Assembly: GCF_003075525.1 (NCBI RefSeq)
Contig: NZ_QDDR01000005.1
Span: 62,001 to 126,000 of the forward strand
Direction: 5' to 3'
Length of the DNA stretch: 64,000 nt
Source of the DNA: Pararhodobacter aggregans
GTDB taxonomy: Bacteria > Pseudomonadota > Alphaproteobacteria > Rhodobacterales > Rhodobacteraceae
Shown: positions 55,803-63,832 of the stretch, in pieces
How positions within the stretch are numbered: the stretch's first letter is position 1
How the letters are laid out: each line of letters starts with the position of its first letter
Made by a program: the position numbers and the translations under genes
Notes under the pieces: model-generated
Databases searched by the model: none
Told to the model about the DNA's origin: nothing
The model's input: the letters and a program-made list of their open reading frames with translations, nothing else

Positions 55803-56239
55803 CAGATCACTCCCATCACATGGCGGGCGAGGAACAGCACGACGAAGCCCGCGCCCAGAAAGGTCAGCGTCGCGACGATCGAGCGGGGCGAGAGCCGGGC
55901 CATGCCGACGACCCCATGCCCCGAGGTGCAGCCATTGGCCAGCCGGGTGCCGACGCCGACCAGCAGCCCCGCCAGCAGCAGAAGGCCGGTGTCGCCGGTG
56001 ACATGCGTGTCGGGCGCGCCGCGCAGTGCCACGACCAGCGCCGGGGCGCCGATCAGGGCGGCGACGAAGGGCAGGGTCTCGCGCCAGGTCCGGGGCTCGG
56101 CCGGTTTCTCGACCAGACTGCCGAGGATGCCGCTCGCGCCCATCACCCGGCCGTTGCCCAGAAGCAAGAGCGCGGCGGCGAGGCCGATCATCAGCCCTCC
56201 GGCGAGGCCGGTCAGCCAGTCGAGGGGGATTGCGGTCAT
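55802..56239 (-). CDS. YeeE/YedE family transporter half (N-terminal-type subunit)
   Basis: 145 residues with about four helices. Family motifs are LLLLGNGRVMGASGILGSLV and RLANGCTSGHGVVGMARLSP with the conserved cysteine. The split into two small subunits is the PmpA/PmpB-like arrangement. No sulfurtransferase or regulator of sulfide response lies next to the pair here. Start at 56239 is supported by an AAAGGAG sequence on the minus strand. Confidence 0.88.
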   Translation of the reverse strand: MTAIPLDWLTGLAGGLMIGLAAALLLLGNGRVMGASGILGSLVEKPAEPRTWRETLPFVAALIGAPALVVALRGAPDTHVTGDTGLLLLAGLLVGVGTRLANGCTSGHGVVGMARLSPRSIVATLTFLGAGFVVLFLARHVMGVI

Positions 56240-56400
56240 GGCGGGGCTCCTTTGACAGGAAACGTTCCCGGCTGAGATGGGGTTCCGCCGGGCGGCGCAG
56301 CAAGGGCGGGGCGGCAGATAGGGCGGCCCTTCCGGGCGCGGCCCGTGCGGTGGAACCGGGGTCCGGTTCCGGGGCGCTGGATGGAAGGGCGTTCCTGACG

Positions 56401-56427
56401 AAAACGGCGGGGACCTGCCCCGCCGTT
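56401..56427 (-). terminator. Rho-independent terminator after TRAP permease 2
   Basis: Perfect 10-bp stem aacggcgggg (56403-56412) and ccccgccgtt (56418-56427), 5-base loop. On the minus strand it ends in TTTTC. It lies 9 bases past the permease stop. Confidence 0.85.
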
Positions 56428-56435
56428 CCATGGTC

Positions 56436-58781
56436 TCACGCCGACAGGGCGCGGGGCCGGTTGCCGATATGGTGCCAGACCAGCAGCGCGACCCCGACCC
56501 CGACCGCCGGCCATTGCAGCGCCGGATTGCCCGAGAGGACGAAGAGCGCCAGCGCCAGCCTGAGCCCCATCTCCCAGCTTGCCAGCCGCCGCTGGTCGAA
56601 GCGGGCCAGCGCGCTGGCCAGCAGATAGAGCGACAGCCCCAGCCGCGCCAGCAGCCACAGCAGCGCCATCAGGTGGAACTCGCCGTCATAGCCGGGCAGG
56701 AACCGCGCCCCGCCGGTGGCGGCATCGGGGTTGAGGACCGCGGCCTGTACCAGCAGGATCTCGGGGTTGAAGGCAAAGACGAAGGGAATGACGAACATCA
56801 CGATCCCCGAGCGCACCGCCGAGAACGAGGTTCCGACCGGGTCCGACTTGGCGATGGTCGAGGCGGCATACGAGGCGACGGCGACGGGCGGGGTGATGGC
56901 GCTGACGCAGGCGAAATAGAAGATGAACATATGCGCCGTGAAATGCGCCATGCCGAGGCCGACCAGCAACGGCCCCATCAGGAGCGCCGCGTTCACATAG
57001 GCCGGAACCGCGGGCATCCCCATGCCCAAGAGGATCGCCAGCACCATCGTCACCCCCAGCGCCACGAACTGGAACATCAGCGGTGCGTTGTCGCCGAGGT
57101 TCAGCGCCCTCAGCCAGCCGAGGATGTCGAGCGCGATGAAGCTGGGCAGAGCGGTCAGGTTGAGGCTGATGTCGATGACCGAGACGGCGAGGAACATCAG
57201 GTAGAGCCCGGCCGAGGTAATGCCGGCATGGGCCAGCGCATCGACCAGCTTGCCGGGGCTCTGGCGGAAGGCGCGGTCGATGAACAGCATGCCCATCAGC
57301 ACCACCGCCGCCCACCAGCCGACGCTGCCCGCGTCGCCCAGCGTGTTCTGGATCAGCTGCATGATCCAGGGCAGTTGCTCGGCCCGGCAGGCGCCGCTCG
57401 GCGTCTCGACCGCGACGGCGCCCAGCAGGCGGCTCAGGGGATCGCAGCCGATGGCGTCCTTGGGCACCAGCAGCAGCACGATGATGAGCGCGAGCGGCAC
57501 GGCGATCTGGCTCAGGAGCAGGAAGTCGCGGGGGGTGAGGCGCATCTCGGGCGGGACCTCGCCCACCGCCTCGATCCCCTGCTTGCGGGATTGGAACATG
57601 ACCGAGAGGAACATGCAGAGGAAATAGGCCACCGCCGGGATCGCCGCGGCGATGGCCACGTCGCGGTAGGGCACGCCGGTCATTGCGGCCAGCACGAAGG
57701 CGGCGATGCCCATGATCGGCGGCATCACCTGCCCGCCGGACGAGGCCGCGGCCTCGACCCCGGCGGCATAGCTTTTCTTGAAACCGGCGCGGATCATCAT
57801 CGGAATGGTGATGGTGCCGGTGCCCAGCACATTGACCACGGGCGTCCCGGTGGTGGTGCCGAACAGCGCCGAGGCGACGATGGCGGCATGGGCCGAGCCG
57901 CCGCGCAGCTTGCGGGTCGAGACGACGGCGACCTTGATAAGCGTCCGCCCGCCCGCCGAGACAGAGAGCAGCGAGCCCAGCACGATATAGGGAAAGACCG
58001 TGTTCAGCATGATATGCAGGAACTGGCCCAGCAGGCCCGAGCCCTGGTTGACCAGCAGATCCTGCAGGCGCGGCCTGCCGTCCAGCAGGGTTCGCGGCTC
58101 GCCCCCCAGCGCGGTGATGAGGTAGCGGTTCATCCCGTCGCTGCCGAAGACGTACCAGAGGGTGACCGTGGCGATGGCGTAGAGTGCCAGCGCGATGGAG
58201 ACCAGCACCAGCGAGAAGCCCCAGACCTGGGTGTTGTAGGCCAGGAAGACGATCACCGCGAGGCCGACGATCAGCGTGATCCAGGGGCCGGTGGTGGCGA
58301 TGCAGCGCGGGTTGTCGATCGAGGTGGGGGCGGGCAGGCCCAAGGCCAGCGCCACCTCGCGCTCGGCGGCCAGCGCGCGTTCGATGAAGGCGGCGCGCTC
58401 GCCGGTGATGACGTCGATCAGGCAGACGGCCTCGTTCTCGATCAGGTAGGTGGTGGCGATGGTCAGCGCGGCCACGACCAGCGCGATGTCCAGCGCCAGC
58501 CCCAGACGGCGGCGGGCCTTGCCCCGGTCCTGCCACTCGCGCCAGATCGAATGCCAGAGCGCGACGATGATCATCATCCAGGCAAAGGCGATCGGGTAGT
58601 AATATTCATAGGGAAAGCGGCGCACGGCCAGCCAGTCCCAGCCGGTCAGATTCTGCCAGAACTGGTCCCATCCGGGGATCGCCGGGGTTGAGTTTATCAT
58701 GCCGGTGATCACGAAGATCAGGGCCATGGCATAGACAACCCGACGCACGGCCGGGCGGATCTGGGGCGCTTCGGTTTCCAT
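56436..58781 (-). CDS. TRAP transporter fused permease (TAXI type, system 2)
   Basis: 781 residues, fused small and large TRAP subunits with many helices. Shared blocks with system 1 are VLGTGTITIPMMIRAGFKKS, AAASSGGQVMPPIMGIAAFV and CVSAITPPVAVASYAAS. The N-terminal part has a periplasmic loop (about 125-170) longer than in system 1. Last gene of the catabolic operon and followed by a clear terminator. Presumably imports the compound handled by the neighbouring enzymes. Confidence 0.95.
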   Translation of the reverse strand: METEAPQIRPAVRRVVYAMALIFVITGMINSTPAIPGWDQFWQNLTGWDWLAVRRFPYEYYYPIAFAWMMIIVALWHSIWREWQDRGKARRRLGLALDIALVVAALTIATTYLIENEAVCLIDVITGERAAFIERALAAEREVALALGLPAPTSIDNPRCIATTGPWITLIVGLAVIVFLAYNTQVWGFSLVLVSIALALYAIATVTLWYVFGSDGMNRYLITALGGEPRTLLDGRPRLQDLLVNQGSGLLGQFLHIMLNTVFPYIVLGSLLSVSAGGRTLIKVAVVSTRKLRGGSAHAAIVASALFGTTTGTPVVNVLGTGTITIPMMIRAGFKKSYAAGVEAAASSGGQVMPPIMGIAAFVLAAMTGVPYRDVAIAAAIPAVAYFLCMFLSVMFQSRKQGIEAVGEVPPEMRLTPRDFLLLSQIAVPLALIIVLLLVPKDAIGCDPLSRLLGAVAVETPSGACRAEQLPWIMQLIQNTLGDAGSVGWWAAVVLMGMLFIDRAFRQSPGKLVDALAHAGITSAGLYLMFLAVSVIDISLNLTALPSFIALDILGWLRALNLGDNAPLMFQFVALGVTMVLAILLGMGMPAVPAYVNAALLMGPLLVGLGMAHFTAHMFIFYFACVSAITPPVAVASYAASTIAKSDPVGTSFSAVRSGIVMFVIPFVFAFNPEILLVQAAVLNPDAATGGARFLPGYDGEFHLMALLWLLARLGLSLYLLASALARFDQRRLASWEMGLRLALALFVLSGNPALQWPAVGVGVALLVWHHIGNRPRALSA

Positions 58782-58805
58782 CGCTCGCTCGTGTCAGAAA
58801 GGATA

Positions 58806-58831
58806 GGGGGCCTGCCCGGAAGCAGACCCCC
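58806..58831 (-). promoter_or_regulatory. Intercistronic hairpin, TAXI system 2
   Basis: gggggcctgc (58806-58815) and gcagaccccc (58822-58831) form a 10-bp stem with one mismatch and a 6-base loop, between the SBP stop and the permease ATG. Same placement as in the two other uptake operons here. Confidence 0.6.
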
Positions 58832-58851
58832 GGACGATCACCGCAAGGCGA

Positions 58852-59895
58852 TCATTGGGCGCAATCGGGAACGTCGTAGCCCGCCTCTTCCCAGGCGCGG
58901 ACCGCGCCGGGGTGATAGCGGACCGGGTTCAGCCCGCACATGCCCGAGGCGACGGGATCGAGGTTCTCGAAGCCGACGTTGCGGGCGTAGAGGGCCTTTT
59001 CATAGATCTGCGACAGCGTCTCGATATGGGCGCGGGTCAGCTGATAGGCCAGCTCCTCGTCCATCGCCGCGTTGACGCAATTGCCGCCGACCGAACCCCG
59101 GGTACGGAAGGCGCCGTCTTCCGAGACGACATGCGCGTTCGCGCCCAGCGCCGCCATCTGCTCGGCGCTCAGGATGAAGGGGGCCGAGCCCGGGGCGGTC
59201 AGCACGCGCTGCACCGCCTCGCTTTCGAATTGCTCGATCGGGATCGAATAGAAATTCATCCGCCCGGCCGACAGCGCTTGAAGCGGCCGGTCCGAGGGGA
59301 TGTATTCCGGCAGCAGCGCCACATCGACCGAGCCTTCGGTGATGGTGGTGGCCATCTGCGACCAGTCGCTTTCGACGGCGGTGAAGCCGGTTCCGGCCTC
59401 GAGCCCGGTCATCACCTGAATGAGCGAGCGCGCCTCGTTGGTGGCGGCGCCTCGAGGCGGGCCGTCCAGCACGCGGCGGCCTTCGAGGTTGTCCCAGCCG
59501 GTGACGCCCGCCGTCTCGTAGCCGTAAAGCGTGTAGGCGCCGAAGGAATAGGGGTAGAGGACGCGCAGGTTGCCCGCCAGCTCGGCCCCGCGTTCGGCGC
59601 CGAGATCGGCGAAGGGACCGACGCCGCGCGACATCAGGAACGGCAGGATGAAGGGGCAGATGCCGATATCGGTGCGCCCTTCGGCCACCGCCAGCGTGGC
59701 GTTGACCCCGGTCTGGCCGAGGGTGATCTGGATATCGGCGATCCCGCGTTGCGAGGCCACTTCGGCCAGATGGGCGATGGTCAGATGCACCGCGACGCCG
59801 GGCGTCGAGGTCATCGCGGTCAGGTTCACCTGCGCCAGCGCGCTTTGGGCGCCCAGCGCCAGGCTCAGCGCCGTGGTCAAAGCCAGTTTGTTCAT
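58852..59895 (-). CDS. TAXI family TRAP transporter solute-binding protein (system 2)
   Basis: 347 residues with signal peptide MNKLALTTALSLALGAQSAL (cleavage near ALAQ). Instead of the usual GTASQGGTYY opening it reads NLTAMTSTPGVAVHLTIAHL. The middle keeps the TAXI-type GRRVLDGPPRGAATNEARSL, and the C-terminus RYHPGAVRAWEEAGY is conserved. The altered glycine loop suggests a different ligand from system 1. Upstream of permease 2. Confidence 0.92.
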   Translation of the reverse strand: MNKLALTTALSLALGAQSALAQVNLTAMTSTPGVAVHLTIAHLAEVASQRGIADIQITLGQTGVNATLAVAEGRTDIGICPFILPFLMSRGVGPFADLGAERGAELAGNLRVLYPYSFGAYTLYGYETAGVTGWDNLEGRRVLDGPPRGAATNEARSLIQVMTGLEAGTGFTAVESDWSQMATTITEGSVDVALLPEYIPSDRPLQALSAGRMNFYSIPIEQFESEAVQRVLTAPGSAPFILSAEQMAALGANAHVVSEDGAFRTRGSVGGNCVNAAMDEELAYQLTRAHIETLSQIYEKALYARNVGFENLDPVASGMCGLNPVRYHPGAVRAWEEAGYDVPDCAQ

Positions 59896-59918
59896 GCGTT
59901 CCTCCCTCTGTTTCTGTG

Positions 59919-59975
59919 GGCCGCCTTAGCGGCCCGGTGTCGTTCGGACCGGCGCGAATCCTCCCTCGCGCCGGG
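59919..59975 (-). promoter_or_regulatory. Two hairpins between MBL hydrolase and TAXI-2 SBP genes
   Basis: gggccgc/gcggccc with loop ctta (59919-59936) and ggcgcga/tcgcgcc (59951-59957, 59966-59972), the latter extendable by a few pairs. No T-tracts. They probably protect or separate the transporter part of the transcript, or a promoter for the transporter lies here. Confidence 0.5.
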
Positions 59976-59982
59976 TCGGTCC

Positions 59983-60876
59983 TCAGCGCGCCGGATGGCG
60001 GTAGGGTTCGATCGAGACGTTGCGCCCGATGCGGATGGTCATCAGGTCCTCGGCGATCAGCACGATCCCGTCGTATTCCGCCGCCAGTTCCCCCAGCACG
60101 TCGTCCATGGGCAAGGGATCGGGCGGCAGCAGCGCCAGATGGGTGAGCATGGCCAGCCGCGGGCGGGTCTGGGCAAAGACCTTGCCCACATCGGTGGGCG
60201 AGGCGTGGTGGTCGATGGCCACCTTCACCTTGGGGTAATTGGCCAGCGTCGTGTCGCGGGCGGCGGCGATCTCGTGCACGAAGACATCGGCGCCCATCGC
60301 CTGGGCGATCAGGTTCTCGTTGTAGCGGGTGTCGTGCGAATGGACGAAGACCCGGCCCTTGTATTCCACCCGGAAGCCATAGGCCGAGGGGATGTTGTCG
60401 CCGTGATCTACCAGGATCGCCCGGATCACCAGCCCGCCCCGGTCATAGACCACGCCCTCGTTATAGACATGCGGGATGATGCGCATGTGCTCGGGGTCGA
60501 TCTCGTTGTCGTTGACGCGGATGTTGCGGTCGGGGCGGGTGGCCTGCCAGGCGCCCTCGGCCAGATCCTCCAGCCCCTCGGGGCCATAGACGGTCAGCGG
60601 CTTGCCGCGCCCGGCCCAGCCCTGCGGGATGGTGCCCGACATCAGCAGGTCGAAGATCCCGGCGTAATGGTCGGAATGGTAATGCGACAGGATCACCGTA
60701 TCGACATAGCCGACCGGGATGCCCAGCTGCGACATGCGGATCACGGTGCCCCGGCCGCAGTCGATCATCACCTTCTCGCCGCCCGCCTCGATCAGGGTCG
60801 AGGTGCCGAAGGCATGGATGCTGGGGTTCGGGATGCCGGTGCCCAGCAGGGTCACTTTCAGCACGTCGTCATTCAT
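59983..60876 (-). CDS. MBL-fold metallohydrolase (RNase Z/arylsulfatase-like subgroup)
   Basis: 297 residues. Zinc motif HYHSDH in VILSHYHSDHYAGIFDLL, further metal residues in ILVDHGDN, VHSHDTRYNE and MLTHLALL. Opens with KVTLLGTGIPNPS, typical of RNase Z-like and cAMP-phosphodiesterase-like members. No signal peptide. It lies between a CoA-transferase gene and a binding protein gene. It may open a lactone or hydrolyse a thioester or ester in the pathway. Substrate is unknown. Confidence 0.88.
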   Translation of the reverse strand: MNDDVLKVTLLGTGIPNPSIHAFGTSTLIEAGGEKVMIDCGRGTVIRMSQLGIPVGYVDTVILSHYHSDHYAGIFDLLMSGTIPQGWAGRGKPLTVYGPEGLEDLAEGAWQATRPDRNIRVNDNEIDPEHMRIIPHVYNEGVVYDRGGLVIRAILVDHGDNIPSAYGFRVEYKGRVFVHSHDTRYNENLIAQAMGADVFVHEIAAARDTTLANYPKVKVAIDHHASPTDVGKVFAQTRPRLAMLTHLALLPPDPLPMDDVLGELAAEYDGIVLIAEDLMTIRIGRNVSIEPYRHPAR

Positions 60877-60901
60877 CGGTCGTCTTCCTTGCTGGCGGGG
60901 C

Positions 60902-62044
60902 TCAGGCCCGGGCGCCGGACTTCAATTCGCGGCGGATCTCGTCGCCATGGGCGTCGAGCAGCGGCGGCGGGGTCACATCGCGTTCGGCCTCGCCATCAAA
61001 GCTGTAGGGGGCGCGAACCGTGGTGAAGGTCTCGTCCGCGACGCCCGGCACGGTCAGCTTGATGCCCAGGTGCTTCGCCTGCGGATCCTCCAACGCCTCG
61101 TTGCTGTCATAGGCGGGCGAATAGGGAACCCCCGCCTTTTCCAGCGCGGCGCACCATTCGGCGCGGGTCTTCTGCGCAAAAACCGGGGCGAAGGCGGCGA
61201 TCAGCTCTTCCTGATGCTTGATGCGTTCGAGCCGTTCGTTGAAGCGCGGGTCGTCGTTCAGGGCCTGCATCCCGGTGGCTTCCAGTAGCCCCTCCCAGAA
61301 TTTGACGGGCGAGGACAGGTGGAAGGCGATCCAGGTGCCGTCCGCGCATTTGAAGGTGTAGCTCTGCGAGACAACCGGGCGCGACAGCGGGCCCATGATC
61401 TCGCCCTCGCTATAATAATGCGTGAAACTGTCGAGGTTGAAATGGCACATGGCCTCCAGCATCGAGATGTCGATGCGCCGCCCCTGGCCCGAACTCGCCC
61501 GTTCCGTCAGCGCCGCCAGCACCGCCATGGCGGCGTATTGCCCGGTCACGGCGTCGGCGATGGCCGGGCCGATGACGCGGGGGTTGTCGGGGGGCGTCAG
61601 CAGCCGCAGATAGCCCGCCGCGGCCTGCGCCACGGAATCGAAGGTCGGCCGCTTCATCGCCGGGCCCGAAGGGCCGAAGCCCGAGATCGCGCAATAGATC
61701 AGGTCGGGCTTGATGGCGCGCAAGGCCGCCTCGCCCGCGCCCAGCTTCTCGGCCACGCCGGGGCGGAAGTTCTGGATGAACACGTCGGCCGTGGCGATCA
61801 GCTGGTGAAAGGTCTCCAGATCCGCCGCCTGCTTCGTATCCAGCGCGATGGAGCGCTTGTTGCGGTTGTAGGTCTGGTAATGCGGCGAATAGAGCCCGCC
61901 CTTGAAGGCGCGGAACGGGTCGCCCGTGCCCGGCAGTTCGACCTTGATGACATCGGCGCCCAGATCGCCCAGATGCATGGCGGCGGCCGGGCCGGTGATA
62001 TAGGTGCCCAGTTCGACGACGCGGATGTTCTTCAGGATCTTCAT
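60902..62044 (-). CDS. CaiB/BaiF (class III) CoA-transferase
   Basis: Transfers CoA between carboxylic acids through an aspartyl-CoA intermediate. 380 residues. Opens ILKNIRVVELGTYITGPAAAMHLGDLGAD. RNKRSIALDTKQ is the CoA-binding stretch. The catalytic Asp is expected in GPAIADAVTGQYAAMAVLAA. C-terminal domain FRAFKGG...PPPLLDAHGDEI fits. Its ATG overlaps the lyase stop by 4 bases, so the two act together. Confidence 0.93.
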   Translation of the reverse strand: MKILKNIRVVELGTYITGPAAAMHLGDLGADVIKVELPGTGDPFRAFKGGLYSPHYQTYNRNKRSIALDTKQAADLETFHQLIATADVFIQNFRPGVAEKLGAGEAALRAIKPDLIYCAISGFGPSGPAMKRPTFDSVAQAAAGYLRLLTPPDNPRVIGPAIADAVTGQYAAMAVLAALTERASSGQGRRIDISMLEAMCHFNLDSFTHYYSEGEIMGPLSRPVVSQSYTFKCADGTWIAFHLSSPVKFWEGLLEATGMQALNDDPRFNERLERIKHQEELIAAFAPVFAQKTRAEWCAALEKAGVPYSPAYDSNEALEDPQAKHLGIKLTVPGVADETFTTVRAPYSFDGEAERDVTPPPLLDAHGDEIRRELKSGARA

Positions 62045-62853
62045 GCCTTGTCCTCCGCCGGGGATTCGTGGCCCGACAGCAGGCCGTCATAGGAAATCGC
62101 CAGATCCGCATGGTTCGACATGACAAAGCCGATGGAGCGCAGGGATTCCTCGTAAAGATGCGCCGAAAGCCCGGCGGCCCGCGCCAGCAGCGGCACCGCC
62201 TTCAGCGCCTCCAGCGGCCAGCCGGCGTCCAGGATCGCCGCCGGGATCGCGCCCGAGACGTTGATCGGCAGCGGCCGGTGCATGATGCCCGGCGCCTGTT
62301 CGCCCAGCACGCGCAGCGTCTCGACATAGCGGCCGCTGAGGCCGAGGTCGTCGCAGAGTTCCAGCAGCCGGATGGCCCGCGGATCGCCCTCGGCATGCTG
62401 CGGATGGCCGAGGCCCGGGACCTTCTTGCGCTCGAGCTTCAGCTGGGTGACGTGATCCTGGGCCGAGGCGGCGATGTCGCCGTCCTTGGCGTCGCTCAGC
62501 ACCTGATGCAGGAATTGCCCCGCCGTCTCGGTCGAGCCTGCGACCACCGTCCCCATCCCCAGCAGGCCCGCCGCCATGGCGCCCTGCCAGGCCTCGGGGC
62601 CCGCGGCCAGGGTCATGCGCGCGGCCTGCACGCTGGGCACCAGCCCGTGTTCGGCGATGGCCACCAGACAGGCGTCGAGCATGCGGCGCTGGGCCTCGGT
62701 CGGCATCTCGCCGATCACCAGCAGCCAGAAGTAATCGGTAAAGCCGATCTTGCCGATCAGGTCATGGCAGAGGTCCCGGCCGCGCACCGTGATGGAATGG
62801 GCGTCCGAGGTGGCGATAGCCGTGTAAGGCTGGGTTTGTTTTCCGATCCGCAT
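62041..62853 (-). CDS. Citryl-CoA lyase-like protein (small citrate-synthase fold)
   Basis: 270 residues, shorter than citrate synthase (about 430) and close to the citryl-CoA lyase/citrate-synthase-like group. Visible: SITVRGRDLCHDLIGKIGFT, the active-site histidine loop VPGLGHPQHAEGDPRA, and INVSGAIPAAILDAG with the terminal YEESLRSIGF. The first catalytic His is kept (GHPxH). A catalytic Asp cannot be assigned by eye. Likely cleaves or forms a C-C bond in an acyl-CoA made by the co-translated CoA-transferase. Confidence 0.85.
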   Translation of the reverse strand: MRIGKQTQPYTAIATSDAHSITVRGRDLCHDLIGKIGFTDYFWLLVIGEMPTEAQRRMLDACLVAIAEHGLVPSVQAARMTLAAGPEAWQGAMAAGLLGMGTVVAGSTETAGQFLHQVLSDAKDGDIAASAQDHVTQLKLERKKVPGLGHPQHAEGDPRAIRLLELCDDLGLSGRYVETLRVLGEQAPGIMHRPLPINVSGAIPAAILDAGWPLEALKAVPLLARAAGLSAHLYEESLRSIGFVMSNHADLAISYDGLLSGHESPAEDKA

Positions 62854-62862
62854 CTCTCATCT

Positions 62863-62877
62863 TTTCGCATTGCGAAA
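62863..62877. promoter_or_regulatory. IclR-type operator candidate
   Basis: tttcgca-t-tgcgaaa, a perfect 7+1+7 palindrome, in the 115-base divergent region. It is 9 bases upstream of the lyase ATG and 91 bases before the dioxygenase ATG, so binding would block the lyase operon directly. Size and symmetry fit IclR-family sites. Confidence 0.6.
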
Positions 62878-62968
62878 CATTTTTCTCTTGCCGAAGCGTA
62901 AGCGCGCGGCTTAGGCTTCGTCAAGCCACTTTGTGGGCGGATCGGACGCAAGGCGCGGGAGGGACAGC

Positions 62969-63826
62969 ATGAGCGACGTCAACCAGTACACCATCACCCA
63001 GGCGGTGAAGGATTCCTTCAAGACCGAGCCGGGCAGCCGGTTTGAATCGCTGCTGCAGGGGCTGATCGAGCATCTGCACGATTTCACCCGCGAGCAGAAC
63101 GTCACCCATGAGGAATGGATGGCGGCGCTGATGTTCCTTTACGATTGCGGGAAGATCTCGACGCCCGAGCGGCACGAATTCATCCTGCTGTCGGACGTGC
63201 TGGGCTGGTCGGCGCTGGTCGACATGATCAACACCCGGGGCGGCGCGACCGAAGGCTCGAACCTCGGGCCCTTCTACCTCGACAACGCGCCGGCGAAGGC
63301 CTTGGGCGCCGATCTGGGCGACGGGCGGGAGGGCGTCACGCTGCTGGTCCATGGCCGCGTCACGGACACGCTGAAGAACCCGCTGCCCGGCGCGCAGGTC
63401 GATACCTGGCAGGCGGACGGCGCCGGCACCTATCCGATCCAGGAGGAGGGGCAGGACAAATACGACCTGCGCGGCAAGTTCACCACCGACGACCAGGCGC
63501 GCTATTATTACACGACCGTGCTGCCCAAGCCCTATACCGTGCCTTACGACGGCCCGGTCGGCGTGCTGCTGCGCGCGGGCAACCGCCATGCCTGGCGCGC
63601 GCCGCATCTGCATTTCATCGTCACCGCCCCGGGCATGTCCGGCATCACCACCGAGGTCTTCTTCAAGAACACCGATTACGTCGACAACGACGCGGTGTTC
63701 GGGGTTCGCCGCTCGCTGATCCGCGACATCAAGCCCGCCCGTGATACCGAAGCCTTGGGCTATGCCCTCGACAAGAGGCCCGATGCCGTGGTCGAAATGG
63801 ATTTTGTTCTGGCACCGGAAGGGTGA
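62969..63826 (+). CDS. Intradiol ring-cleavage dioxygenase (catechol/hydroxyquinol 1,2-dioxygenase-like)
   Basis: Non-haem Fe(III) enzyme that opens ortho-diphenols between the hydroxyls. 285 residues. An N-terminal helical domain (about 1-95) includes the dimer segment. The beta-sandwich carries the iron ligands: Tyr in GAGTYPIQ, Tyr in PYTVPYDGPVG, and two His in RAPHLHFIV. QVDTWQADGAG precedes the first ligand. The sequence looks closest to hydroxyquinol dioxygenases by the N-terminal TREQNVTHEEWM stretch. GGAGGG lies about 6 bases before the ATG. Confidence 0.93.
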   Translation: MSDVNQYTITQAVKDSFKTEPGSRFESLLQGLIEHLHDFTREQNVTHEEWMAALMFLYDCGKISTPERHEFILLSDVLGWSALVDMINTRGGATEGSNLGPFYLDNAPAKALGADLGDGREGVTLLVHGRVTDTLKNPLPGAQVDTWQADGAGTYPIQEEGQDKYDLRGKFTTDDQARYYYTTVLPKPYTVPYDGPVGVLLRAGNRHAWRAPHLHFIVTAPGMSGITTEVFFKNTDYVDNDAVFGVRRSLIRDIKPARDTEALGYALDKRPDAVVEMDFVLAPEG

Positions 63827-63832
63827 GGCGGT

